From contig NZ_JAFEVL010000078.1 of the NCBI RefSeq assembly GCF_016901135.1, positions 1 to 64,000 of the forward strand: DNA of 64,000 bases. The letters run 5' to 3'. A program made the translations under genes and the position numbers. Positions 17,463 through 26,047 of the stretch are shown piece by piece (the stretch's first letter is position 1; each line of letters begins with the position of its first letter). This stretch comes from Martinezella lusitana (lineage in GTDB: Bacteria > Pseudomonadota > Alphaproteobacteria > Rhizobiales > Rhizobiaceae). A model generated the notes under the pieces. The model was given only the letters and a program-made list of their open reading frames with translations. It did no database searches and had not been told where the DNA came from.

Positions 17463-18343
17463 ACCGGCTCCAGCATGCCGAAGACGGCGACCAACCCGAT
17501 GACCGTGATACCGATGCCGATCTCGGCGATACTTCCAAGGCGAAGCGCCTGCAAGGCGCGGCTTGGGTTGCGGCCGATCCAGGGCACGAAGACATAGCGA
17601 TTGATGATCGCGAGCAGCGTCATGCCCGCGACCAGCGCGATCTTGATGGCAAGCAGCCTCTGATAGGGCGAGGACCAGTCCGTCGGCAGGCGTTTCAGGA
17701 CCAGCATGGTATTGACGACGCCGGAGAGGATGACGAGCGCTACCGCCCAGTGCCCCGCATTCGAGAAGCGGCGCAGCGCCAGGTGCGCGTCCGCCCTGCA
17801 TTCCGGCCGGTTCAGAAGCCGGAGAATGGAGATTAGCGGCACGAGCGCGCCCAGCCAGCCGCCACCTGTCAGAACATGGAGGATGTCGTTAGCGCGGTGT
17901 GCGTAGCGCAGCCAGCCTTCCAGCATCGATGCATGTCCGGTCAAGGCAAGCGCGGCAAGGCCGAGGCCGGAACCCAGCGCCACGCCGCGGCGGCGCCAGT
18001 CCTCCGGCAACAGGAAGGCGAGAAGCATAATGATCGCCGCGAACGCCTGCGCCTGCCAGGCTCGGCCAACCGTGGTATCGAACAGGACGTCATGGACCAT
18101 GCCGACGTCGAGTGCGTCGCTCCAGCCGTTGCCGATGGCGGCGGTCGCAGCAGGCAGCGAAAGGAGCGCCGTCAGGGCAGCGATCGCGGCGGCGAGGAAG
18201 AACGGGATCGCAAGGATGCGCCAGACCCGATCGGCGAGCGCCTTCGGTACCAGAAGAGACAGATAAACACAGGCACCCCACAGCAGCATCAGCGATGCGT
18301 CGTGAAAAAAGCGGCAGAGTTCGAGCGCTGTCGTCGGGTTCAT
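17459..18343 (-). CDS. copD: CopD-family copper resistance membrane protein
   Basis: A 294-residue inner-membrane protein with about eight hydrophobic helices. Conserved histidines lie in LCRFFHDASLMLLWG, ALTGHASMLEG and RANDILHVLTGGGWLGAL, the pattern of the CopD/PcoD domain linked to copper uptake into the periplasm or cytosol. No copC, copA or copper regulator lies beside it, so copper specificity rests on the family alone. It stands alone, convergent with the isomerase-like gene. Confidence 0.8.
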   Translation of the reverse strand: MNPTTALELCRFFHDASLMLLWGACVYLSLLVPKALADRVWRILAIPFFLAAAIAALTALLSLPAATAAIGNGWSDALDVGMVHDVLFDTTVGRAWQAQAFAAIIMLLAFLLPEDWRRRGVALGSGLGLAALALTGHASMLEGWLRYAHRANDILHVLTGGGWLGALVPLISILRLLNRPECRADAHLALRRFSNAGHWAVALVILSGVVNTMLVLKRLPTDWSSPYQRLLAIKIALVAGMTLLAIINRYVFVPWIGRNPSRALQALRLGSIAEIGIGITVIGLVAVFGMLEPV

Positions 18344-18728
18344 CAGGGTTTCACGGTAAGGTTACAGGCGCTATTGATGATAGGCCTCCGGTTGTGGCTG
18401 GCTTCGTTTTTCGTTATTGTAGGGCAAACGCGCTGATACCGTGCCAACAAAGCGGGGACGCCGGGCTCGCCACTCTTCAGGCGATCAAAGATCCTCCCGT
18501 CGAGTTGTCAAGCGCGATAGGATTCCGGATACGCCCTGTCAACTTTCTCCATGCATAAAGGCGGCATTCGGGACGCTTTGCCGCAAGGCATCCGGTGTCG
18601 TCGGCAATTGCCGATCGAAACATCCGGCGAGAGCACTGATTCCTGCCTTTCGGCAAAGAATCGTCGCTTTTGAGGCCTTTTTGCAGATTGTTAAGGCGTT
18701 CCGGGGTGTACGCTCGAAAGGGAGTTTC
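18344..18728. other. 385-base intergenic region with no supported gene
   Basis: The region lies between the divergent copD and metallophosphatase genes. A GTG-initiated extension of the phosphatase frame would begin at 18441, but it lacks a ribosome site and its translation is Arg/Ser-rich without similarity to the family. Apart from promoters presumed for both flanking genes, I see no RNA gene or clear palindrome. Confidence 0.5.
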
Positions 18729-19502
18729 ATGTCGGCAGCTAGGACACGCGAAAAAATGGCTCATGGCTTCGGCCATCACCGGCGTCGCGAGCGGCTCGAG
18801 AGTCTCGATATGCCCACCTATGTCATCGGCGATGTGCATGGCCGCTATGATCTCTTGAGCATGCTGGAGCGCAAGATCGTCGCCGATGCTGCCGGGCTTC
18901 CCGGGCGCAAGCTCATCATCATGCTCGGGGACTACATCGATCGCGGCCCGGCCTCGGCGCAGGTCGTCGGCCGGCTCATGGCGTCGCCGCCGAATGGTTT
19001 CGATCGCATCTGCCTGACGGGCAACCATGAAATGGAAATGCTCGCCTATCTCGATGGCGAGATATCGCTGGATGACTGGGTGGCGCTCGGCGGTGATGCC
19101 ACTCTGCACTCCTATGGCGTGGATATCCCGACAGTGCGGGAGCAATATCCGAGCCGGAAAAAGCTCGACACATTCATCCGAACCTGGCTTCCAGACGATC
19201 ACATCAATTTCTTGCGCCGGTTGCCGATCCTGCTGGATACGCCGCAGGCCTTGTTTGTCCATGCCGGCATCGATCCGGACCGGCCGATTTCCGATCAGCA
19301 GGACGCTGACCTCGTCTTCATCCGTTCGCATTTTCACGACAGTGCGCAGCTGCTGCCGAAGCTGATCGTACACGGTCATACGCCGGTCAAACGGGCCGAA
19401 GCCCGCGGGCTCCGGCTCAATCTCGATACCGGCGCTTTTCACACCGGGCGGTTGACGGCGGCCCGGCTATGGCAGGGCCGCATCCACATTACCTCGACTT
19501 GA
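18729..19502 (+). CDS. Serine/threonine-type metallophosphatase
   Basis: A 257-residue calcineurin-like phosphoesterase of the PrpA/diadenosine-tetraphosphatase class. The dinuclear-metal motifs are in order: GDVHGRYDLL, GDYIDRGP, GNHEMEM, VHAGID and VHGHTP. The start at 18729 follows AAGGGAGTTTC. An alternative ATG just before PTYVIGDVHG would remove 27 residues that precede the domain. The substrate (phosphoprotein or dinucleotide) cannot be told from sequence. Confidence 0.88.
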   Translation: MSAARTREKMAHGFGHHRRRERLESLDMPTYVIGDVHGRYDLLSMLERKIVADAAGLPGRKLIIMLGDYIDRGPASAQVVGRLMASPPNGFDRICLTGNHEMEMLAYLDGEISLDDWVALGGDATLHSYGVDIPTVREQYPSRKKLDTFIRTWLPDDHINFLRRLPILLDTPQALFVHAGIDPDRPISDQQDADLVFIRSHFHDSAQLLPKLIVHGHTPVKRAEARGLRLNLDTGAFHTGRLTAARLWQGRIHITST

Positions 19503-19511
19503 TTTGCCGGC

Positions 19512-20993
19512 TTATAGATTGCCGATGCAGAGATATTTCATTTCGAGATAATCATCAGCGCCATGGCGCGAGCCCTCGCGGCCGAGGCCGGATTGCTTGA
19601 TGCCGCCGAAAGGCGCCGTCTCGGCCGACATCAGGCCGGTGTTGATGCCGACCATGCCGTATTCCAGCGCCTCGGCAACCCGCCAGACCTTCTTGAGATC
19701 GCCGGCGAAGAAATAGGCGGCGAGGCCGAATTCCGTATCGTTCGCCTGCGCGATCACGTCCTCGACCGTCTCGAACCGGAAGAGCGGCGCGACGGGGCCG
19801 AATGTCTCCTCGCGGGCGACCTTCATGGTCTTGTCGATGCCGGTGAGGATCGTCGGGGCGAAGAAGGTGCCGGCCCCTTCGATACGCTTGCCGCCGAGGA
19901 GGACCTTGGCGCCCTTCGATACGGCATCCTGAACGTGGTCCTCGGCCTTGGCCACACCCTGTTCGTCGATCAGCGGCCCGATGGTCACGCCCGGCTTGAA
20001 ACCGTCTCCGACCGAAAGCTCCGTGACCTTGACGGCAAGCTTGGCCGCGAAGGCGTCATAGACGTTGGACTGGACATAGATCCGGTTGGCGCAGACACAG
20101 GTCTGGCCGGCATTGCGGTATTTTGAAGCCAGCGCCCCTTCGATGGCGGCGTCGAGGTCGGCATCGTCGAAAACGATGAACGGCGCGTTGCCGCCGAGCT
20201 CGAGGCTGACCTTCTTGATCTGGTCGGAGCACTGACGCATCAGGATACGGCCGACCTCGGTCGAGCCGGTGAAGCTAATCTTGCGCACCTTGGCATTGCC
20301 GCAGAGCTCGCGGCCGATCGCCGGCCCGTCAACGCCGACGATGACGTTGAATACGCCGGCCGGAACGCCAGCTTCTTCGGCAAGGACTGCGAGCGCGATC
20401 GCCGACAGCGGCGTCTGTTCGGCGGGCTTGGAGACAACCGTGCAGCCGACGGCGAGTGCCGGCGCGATCTTGCGGGTGATCATGGCGGCCGGGAAGTTCC
20501 AGGGCGTGATCGTGCCGACGACGCCCACCGGCTGCTTGATGACGATCATGCGCTTGTCGTTGGACGGCGCGGGTATGGTCTCGCCATAGATGCGCTTGGC
20601 TTCTTCCGCATACCATTCGACATAGGCTGCGGCGTAGAGGATTTCACCCTTCGCTTCGGGTAGCGGCTTGCCCATCTCGGCTGTCAGGATGGCAGCCAGC
20701 TCATCGGCATTGGCGATCATCAGATCGAACCACTTGCGCAGGATGACGGCGCGTTCCCTGGCGGGGCGGGCGGCCCAGGCGACTTGAGCGGCATAGGCCG
20801 CGTCGATCGCCGCCGTCGTCTCGGCGGCCCCCATGTCGGGGAGCGTCGCGAGCACTTCGCCGGTGGCGGGATTGATGACATCGAAGGTCTTGGTCGCGCC
20901 GCCTGCCGTCCAGACGCCGTTTATATAGCCGGCGTCGCGCAGGAATCGCGAGGAGAAGGGGACATGCTTGGTCATTGCGGTCGTAAAGGACAT
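19512..20993 (-). CDS. gabD: NAD(P)-dependent succinate-semialdehyde dehydrogenase
   Basis: A 493-residue aldehyde dehydrogenase that would oxidise succinate semialdehyde to succinate in GABA breakdown. Family landmarks are PWNFPAAMITRKIAPALAVG, the SFTGSTEVGR cofactor loop, the catalytic glutamate in LELGGNAPFIVFDDADLD and the catalytic cysteine in NAGQTCVCANRIYV. The ATG at 20993 has CGGAG eight bases before it; a GTG three codons upstream is weaker. Located 74 bases after gabT in the same direction, it completes the GABA shunt. Confidence 0.93.
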   Translation of the reverse strand: MSFTTAMTKHVPFSSRFLRDAGYINGVWTAGGATKTFDVINPATGEVLATLPDMGAAETTAAIDAAYAAQVAWAARPARERAVILRKWFDLMIANADELAAILTAEMGKPLPEAKGEILYAAAYVEWYAEEAKRIYGETIPAPSNDKRMIVIKQPVGVVGTITPWNFPAAMITRKIAPALAVGCTVVSKPAEQTPLSAIALAVLAEEAGVPAGVFNVIVGVDGPAIGRELCGNAKVRKISFTGSTEVGRILMRQCSDQIKKVSLELGGNAPFIVFDDADLDAAIEGALASKYRNAGQTCVCANRIYVQSNVYDAFAAKLAVKVTELSVGDGFKPGVTIGPLIDEQGVAKAEDHVQDAVSKGAKVLLGGKRIEGAGTFFAPTILTGIDKTMKVAREETFGPVAPLFRFETVEDVIAQANDTEFGLAAYFFAGDLKKVWRVAEALEYGMVGINTGLMSAETAPFGGIKQSGLGREGSRHGADDYLEMKYLCIGNL

Positions 20994-21067
20994 GATATGC
21001 ACTCCGACAGGTTTTCGCCCGGCAGGCCGCGCGGGCGGATTGTAGAGGAAACGTGGAAGAACGGTGG

Positions 21068-22339
21068 TCAGCGCGCGGCACTTGCCTCGATCATGGAGGC
21101 TTCGAGAATGTCGAGGGCTTCGCTGAACACACCGTCCTGGATGGTGATCGGCGACAGGAAGCGGATGACATTGCCGTAGACACCGCAGGTCAGCAGGATC
21201 AGGCCCTTGTCGAGAGCGATCAGCCGTACCTTATTGGCGAAGTCGGCGCTTGGCAGCTTCGTCGCCACATCGTTGAACTCCACGGCATTCATGAAGCCGG
21301 GGCCGCGAATGTCGACGATTTCAGGCACCTTGTCGCGCAGCGATTCCAGCCTCTGCTTCAGCCGCGAGCCGAGCTGGTTGGCGCGATTGCACAGATCCTC
21401 GTCGACGATGACGTCGAGCACGGCATGAGCAGCGGCGATGCCGAGCGGATTGCCGCCATAGGTGCCGCCAAGGCCGCCCGGTTCCGGTGCGTCCATCACG
21501 TCGGCGCGGCCGGTGACGGCGGCGAGCGGGAAGCCGCCGGCAAGGCTCTTTGCCATGGTGACGAGATCAGCCGCGACCTCATGATGATCCATCGCGAACA
21601 TCTTGCCGGTGCGCGCAAAGCCGGTCTGCACTTCGTCGGCGATCAGGAGAATGCCGTGCTGGTCGCAGATTTCCCGCAGCGCCTTCATGAAGGCCGGCGG
21701 TGCCGGATAGAAGCCGCCTTCGCCTTGCACCGGCTCGAGGATGATGGCGGCCACGCGCCGCGGATCGACATCGGCTGCAAACAGCTTCTTTAGCGTCGCC
21801 AGCGATTGTTCGACGGTTACGCCATGCAGCGGCACAGGAAAGGGGGCGTGGAAGACATCGCCCGGCATCGGGCCGAAACCGATCTTGTAAGGCGCGACCT
21901 TGCCGGTCAGCGCCATGCCCATGAAAGTGCGGCCGTGGAAGCCGCCGCCGAAAGCGATGATGGCGGAGCGGCCGGTCGCGGCGCGAGCGATCTTCACGGC
22001 GTTTTCGACCGCCTCGGCGCCTGTCGTCACGAAGATCGTCTTCTTGGCGAAATCACCGGGAACGATCGCATTCAGCCGTTCGGCAAGATGCACATAGCTC
22101 TCATAGGGCACGACCTGGTGACAAGTGTGGGTGAAGCGGTCGAGCTGTTCCTTGACGGCGGCGATGACGCGGGGATGGCGGTGGCCGGTGTTCACCACGG
22201 CAATGCCGGAGGCAAAATCGATATAGCGGCGTCCCTCCTTGTCCCAGATCTCGGCGTTTTCGGCGCGATCGGCATAGATTTGCGTCGTCATGCCGACGCC
22301 GCGGGAAATGGCGGCGTTCTTCCGCTCGGTCAGGGTCAT
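21068..22339 (-). CDS. gabT: 4-aminobutyrate aminotransferase
   Basis: A 423-residue PLP-dependent class-III aminotransferase that converts GABA and 2-oxoglutarate to succinate semialdehyde and glutamate. The cofactor site is visible in LLIADEVQTGFARTGKMFAMDH and the Schiff-base lysine in LVTMAKSLAGGFPLAAV. The substrate-entry motif FGGGFHGRTFMGMALTGK is present. It is the first gene of the gabT-gabD unit and faces the MerR/XRE/cupin regulator across a palindrome. Confidence 0.93.
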   Translation of the reverse strand: MTLTERKNAAISRGVGMTTQIYADRAENAEIWDKEGRRYIDFASGIAVVNTGHRHPRVIAAVKEQLDRFTHTCHQVVPYESYVHLAERLNAIVPGDFAKKTIFVTTGAEAVENAVKIARAATGRSAIIAFGGGFHGRTFMGMALTGKVAPYKIGFGPMPGDVFHAPFPVPLHGVTVEQSLATLKKLFAADVDPRRVAAIILEPVQGEGGFYPAPPAFMKALREICDQHGILLIADEVQTGFARTGKMFAMDHHEVAADLVTMAKSLAGGFPLAAVTGRADVMDAPEPGGLGGTYGGNPLGIAAAHAVLDVIVDEDLCNRANQLGSRLKQRLESLRDKVPEIVDIRGPGFMNAVEFNDVATKLPSADFANKVRLIALDKGLILLTCGVYGNVIRFLSPITIQDGVFSEALDILEASMIEASAAR

Positions 22340-22372
22340 CGCTGTGGCTCCAAGGAGAGGGTTTCAAATTAG

Positions 22373-22424
22373 CTTGCAGAACTTCTGCAAGTTCTTTAGA
22401 AAATTCCTACATTTTTCCTGCAAG
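22373..22424. promoter_or_regulatory. Palindromic candidate operator in the gabT/regulator intergenic region
   Basis: CTTGCAGAACTTCTGCAAG (22373-22391) is a perfect palindrome with 9-base arms around a single C. A third copy of the half-site, TTCCTGCAAG, lies at 22415-22424, about 33 bases on. The site is 34 bases upstream of the gabT ATG and 142 bases before the regulator. This is where a repressor or activator of both genes would bind. Confidence 0.7.
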
Positions 22425-22532
22425 ATTTCAAGTGGGATTTTGTGCGGGTGACAAGAATGCGCCGAAGGTTCACGCAAGCGTTCTATCCATGCTAAGCAGA
22501 TCAAAAGACTAATGATCAGGGATGATTGGCAA

Positions 22533-23363
22533 ATGAGCAGCATCGAGCCCGAGCGCTCCCCCGTGCGCTACAAGGTGGCGGAAGCGGCGCGTCTGGCAGG
22601 CGTGTCGGCTTCCACCCTGCGGCTATGGGAAAGCCAGGGCCTGGTCGTGCCCTTTCGTTCCGAGACCGGGCACCGGCAGTACAGCGCCGAGGATGTGGCG
22701 CGGCTGAAGCGTATTTCCTGGTTTCGCGCCGAGCGCGGCCTCAACCCGGCGGCTATCCGCGAGGCGCTGGAAACCGAGGATGCCGGGGCATCCGGCGCTG
22801 ACAGCGGCGAACAGATCGCGTCCTCCGGCCTAGGCCGCAAGCTGCGGGCGCTGCGCCACGCGGCCGGCAAGACGCTGGAGCAGGTCGCTGCCGAGATGGG
22901 CATGACGTCGTCGACGCTGTCGACGCTGGAGCGCACCTCGCAGGGTGTCAGCTTCAAGACCCTTCATGATCTCGCGGATTATTATGGCACGACGGTCTCG
23001 CGCCTGTCGGGGGAGGAGCGCGAGGATGTATCGGCCCTCATCAGGGCGCGCGAGTGGCGCGTCTGGCCGGCGACGACGCCCGGCGTCACCGTCCAGCTTC
23101 TGGCCGAAGGAAAGACGATGATGGATTGCCATCGCTTCGTGCTGGCGCCAGGCGCGGCGAGCGAAGGCGCCTATCGCCATGAGGGCGAGGAGTTCATTCA
23201 CGTCCTTTCCGGGCGTCTGGAGCTGGTGCTCGACAGTGATCAGTTCTTCGATCTCCTGCCCGGTGATTCGCTTTATTTCGAGAGCCGCCGCTACCACTCC
23301 TGGCGCAACCGCTATGATGGTGAGACCATATTGCTCTGGATCAACACGCCGCCGACATTTTGA
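22533..23363 (+). CDS. Three-domain regulator: MerR HTH + XRE HTH + cupin
   Basis: A 276-residue regulator with three parts in order. Residues about 12-80 are a MerR-type winged helix (YKVAEAARLAGVSASTLRLW, ETGHRQYSAEDV). Residues about 99-160 are a Cro/CI-type helix-turn-helix (LGRKLRALRHAAGKTLEQVA). Residues about 190-270 are a cupin sensor (GEEFIHVLSGRLELVLDSDQ). XRE-cupin proteins of the PuuR type are known GABA/polyamine regulators; the extra MerR domain is unusual. AGGGA lies 10 bases before this ATG. An earlier ATG at 22512 has no ribosome site. It probably controls gabTD. Confidence 0.88.
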   Translation: MSSIEPERSPVRYKVAEAARLAGVSASTLRLWESQGLVVPFRSETGHRQYSAEDVARLKRISWFRAERGLNPAAIREALETEDAGASGADSGEQIASSGLGRKLRALRHAAGKTLEQVAAEMGMTSSTLSTLERTSQGVSFKTLHDLADYYGTTVSRLSGEEREDVSALIRAREWRVWPATTPGVTVQLLAEGKTMMDCHRFVLAPGAASEGAYRHEGEEFIHVLSGRLELVLDSDQFFDLLPGDSLYFESRRYHSWRNRYDGETILLWINTPPTF

Positions 23364-23446
23364 GCGGCGAGCGGTATCGTCATTCCCCTGTCTGTCCTAT
23401 AGAACGGACGACAAGCGAATTCAGACGACGAAGCCGGGAGAATCTC

Positions 23447-24073
23447 ATGGCTGCCACCATCCGTTACCACGAAGGTGATATTTCCGCTGACGATGCCGCC
23501 CGCTACACCGGCGCCATTGCCGTTGATACGGAAACCCTCGGCCTCATTCCGCGCCGCGATCGGCTTTGCGTCGTGCAGCTTTCGCCGGGCGATGGCACGG
23601 CCGATGTCGTCCGCATCGCCGCCGGCCAGAAGCAGGCCCCAAATCTCGTCGCCATGCTTGCCGATCCCGCCCGCCAGAAGATCTTTCACTATGGCCGCTT
23701 CGACATCGCCGTCTTGTTCCACACCTTCGGCGTCACCACCACGCCGGTGTTCTGTAGCAAGATCGCCTCGCGCCTCTGCCGCACCTATACCGACCGTCAT
23801 GGCCTGAAGGACAATCTCAAGGAAATGCTCGACGTCGATATTTCCAAGGCGCAGCAATCGTCCGACTGGGCTGCCGAAAAGTTGTCGCCGGCGCAGCTCG
23901 AATATGCCGCCTCCGACGTGCTTTATCTCCACGCGCTGCGCGCCAAGCTGACGGAACGCCTGCTGCGCGACGGCCGCATGGACTATGCGGACGACTGCTT
24001 CGCCTTCCTTCCGACCCGCGCCAAGCTCGATTTGCTCGGCTGGGAAGAGGCGGATATTTTCGCGCACAGCTGA
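23447..24073 (+). CDS. RNase D-like 3'-5' exonuclease
   Basis: A 208-residue protein that consists only of the DEDD exonuclease domain. The acidic residues are in AVDTETLG, HYGRFDIAVL and YAASDVLYLHALR (DEDDy type). It lacks the HRDC domains of full-length RNase D (about 380 residues), as do many short alphaproteobacterial homologues, so its RNA substrate is uncertain. The ATG at 23447 follows CGGGAGAATCTC; a longer frame upstream has no support. Confidence 0.87.
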   Translation: MAATIRYHEGDISADDAARYTGAIAVDTETLGLIPRRDRLCVVQLSPGDGTADVVRIAAGQKQAPNLVAMLADPARQKIFHYGRFDIAVLFHTFGVTTTPVFCSKIASRLCRTYTDRHGLKDNLKEMLDVDISKAQQSSDWAAEKLSPAQLEYAASDVLYLHALRAKLTERLLRDGRMDYADDCFAFLPTRAKLDLLGWEEADIFAHS

Positions 24074-24104
24074 TAGCGTCGCCAGAAGAGCGAAATCCAT
24101 GGTG

Positions 24105-24137
24105 AAAGCCGGCGCCGCATAAGTGGCACCGGCTTTT
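24105..24137 (+). terminator. Rho-independent terminator after the exonuclease gene
   Basis: AAAGCCGGCGCC (24105-24116) pairs with GGCACCGGCTTT (24125-24136) with one mismatch and an 8-base loop, followed by TTGCTTTT. It lies about 30 bases after the stop codon. Confidence 0.7.
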
Positions 24138-24321
24138 GCTTTTAGCGATCTGTTAAGAAACGGACTGCTATTATGACAGTTGATTTGCTGCGTTCGACGG
24201 CGGTTTCCTGTTTCGCCTTCCCGGTTATCCGGCGCTCGAACATTGACCGGCCGCATGAGCGGACCCTGACTGACCCTGCCCCCCGCCTCCATCGTCGCCT
24301 TGCCAGACAAAGGAGCATGTC

Positions 24322-25965
24322 ATGTTGCTTCCCGTTGGTGCCGTGTCCGCCGTGGCTGCGTCCATTGAAAAGCCTGTTGTTGCGACGGCGGAGACTGCCG
24401 GCCTCCAGACAGCGGCAACACCGCTGGCCGTTCTGTCGAGCACGATCAATGCCAGCGTCGAGGGCAAGCTGAACATGCTGCTGGTGGCGGCACGCGAGCG
24501 GATGTTCGATAGCCTGCTCTCCGCCATCGACGCTGCCGGCGTGGCGCTGAACGTTTCGCGTGAACCGGGCGAGAGCGATGCCGCCTTCGCGCAGCGCGTC
24601 GCCGCCACGATCCGCAGCCTGCCGCCACAACAGCTCGCCGTCGCCCAGCAACAGCTGAACGCGCAGATGAGCACGCCGATCCCGCTGCCTCTGCTGGCCG
24701 AAGCATTGGAGCACCCGGAAAGCCCGCAAGCGGTTCAGCTGGCTCTCAGCCTCCCGGCACCGGCTGCCGAACCCGATGCCGCGCTGAAGGCTGTCGTCAA
24801 TTCCTACGGCCAGAATGCCGGAGAGGCGGAAAGCGTGGTAACGCAAACGCCGACACCTGCCCTGACGCAGAAGGCAGCCGATATGGCCGCCCAGGCAACA
24901 TTATTGCCGTCTCCCGCGGAAGAGGCGGCGATCCCCACGGCGTCCCAGCCGGCTGGACAGCCGACACAACAGCCGCAAGCGGCAACCCCGCCGAGCGCTT
25001 CGCCCGCGCCCGCTGCCACCGTTCAAACGGCTCCAGCGCCAGCGATTGCACAAAGTGGCGCAGGCCCCGCTCCGCAAGTTTCACCCGGCGCCGGCATTGA
25101 CGCCAATGCGGCCGTATTGTCTTCGCAACTCGCGTCTCTTGTCGATGATCTGGCTGCGGGACCATTGCTGGCGGCGATCGCCGCCGAGGCCAAGCTGCCG
25201 ACCGAAGTCGAGTTGATCAGATCGCCACTTACGCCGCCGCCGGTGCCGCGCGACATCCAGCAGATCCAGGCCGATATCAAGCAAGGGCTGCAGGTGATCA
25301 TCAACCCGCCTGTGGCGGCAGCCAATTCCGACCTTCTGCAGATCATCAGCAATCCGGCGACCTCGGTCGAAAAGATCATAGCGCAGGCGCTGACCGCCAA
25401 TGGGGCAGGGCAAATCTCGCCGCAGCCCCAGCCGGCTGTCGATGAAAGTGGCAGAAGCCGCCTTGTTGCGGCGGGCTTCACTCCGACATCGCTGGCAGGC
25501 GAACCGGAGGTGTCTGTTTCCGTTTCGGCACTTGCCGGAAAGTCGCAGCCTCAGACATCGACTGGAGCAGCAACGGCAATCGTCGATACGCCGGAGCAGA
25601 TGGGAGTACTGGCCCCCGTGCCGCTGGGCGTTCCCTTCGTCGTTGCGAATTATCTGCCGGCGGCCATCCCCACCAAGGAAGCTGAATCGAAACTGGTCGA
25701 TCGCGTGGATCCTGTCGAGGACGAGGAAGGCGAAGAGGCCAGCGACGGCGACACGGAGCAGCACGAGAACGAAGACGATTCGCAGGCTGAAGAATCATCG
25801 CCGCAGGCGGCTGAGGAGACTTCCGGCGATACGGAAGCGCAGCTCGTCTCTTCTGAGGATGCGGTTGTCGCGCCGGACCTGCCCGCCTTGCCGCAGCCTG
25901 CGCCGGCCGATCGCCCGCAGGATCATGCCTTCGATTTCTATCGACGCATGGTGGAATGGGAATAA
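24322..25965 (+). CDS. Large Ala/Pro/Gln-rich acidic protein of unknown function
   Basis: A 547-residue protein with no recognised catalytic motif. Residues 1-150 look helical (INASVEGKLNMLLVAARERM). Residues about 200-260 are low-complexity Pro/Ala/Gln/Thr. A middle part is moderately ordered (DIQQIQADIKQGLQVIINPP). Residues about 460-510 are strongly acidic (DEEGEEASDGDTEQHENEDD). The ATG follows AAAGGAGCATGTC. There is no signal peptide or membrane helix. It has its own terminator. The layout recalls flagellar hook-length or scaffold proteins, but no specific family is recognisable. Confidence 0.75.
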   Translation: MLLPVGAVSAVAASIEKPVVATAETAGLQTAATPLAVLSSTINASVEGKLNMLLVAARERMFDSLLSAIDAAGVALNVSREPGESDAAFAQRVAATIRSLPPQQLAVAQQQLNAQMSTPIPLPLLAEALEHPESPQAVQLALSLPAPAAEPDAALKAVVNSYGQNAGEAESVVTQTPTPALTQKAADMAAQATLLPSPAEEAAIPTASQPAGQPTQQPQAATPPSASPAPAATVQTAPAPAIAQSGAGPAPQVSPGAGIDANAAVLSSQLASLVDDLAAGPLLAAIAAEAKLPTEVELIRSPLTPPPVPRDIQQIQADIKQGLQVIINPPVAAANSDLLQIISNPATSVEKIIAQALTANGAGQISPQPQPAVDESGRSRLVAAGFTPTSLAGEPEVSVSVSALAGKSQPQTSTGAATAIVDTPEQMGVLAPVPLGVPFVVANYLPAAIPTKEAESKLVDRVDPVEDEEGEEASDGDTEQHENEDDSQAEESSPQAAEETSGDTEAQLVSSEDAVVAPDLPALPQPAPADRPQDHAFDFYRRMVEWE

Positions 25966-25994
25966 TCGGGAAGAGCGCATAGCAGCCAAAGAAA

Positions 25995-26020
25995 AACCCG
26001 CCGGATCGCTCCGGCGGGTT
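25995..26020. terminator. Bidirectional terminator between convergent genes
   Basis: AACCCGCCGG (25995-26004) and CCGGCGGGTT (26011-26020) are perfect 10-base arms with loop ATCGCT. They are flanked by AAAGAAA on the left and CTTTGTTT on the right, so the hairpin can end both the Ala/Pro-rich gene and rpsA. Confidence 0.8.
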
Positions 26021-26047
26021 CTTTGTTTGATAGGCTTTAGCCGAAGA

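Noticed and set aside
17406..17801. Additional minus-strand frame in the copD region
   Set aside because: It lies in another frame of copD, with atypical composition and no start signal.
18441..18728. GTG-started N-terminal extension of the metallophosphatase
   Set aside because: There is no ribosome site and the extra 96 residues lack any similarity; the ATG at 18729 has a good site and precedes the domain directly.
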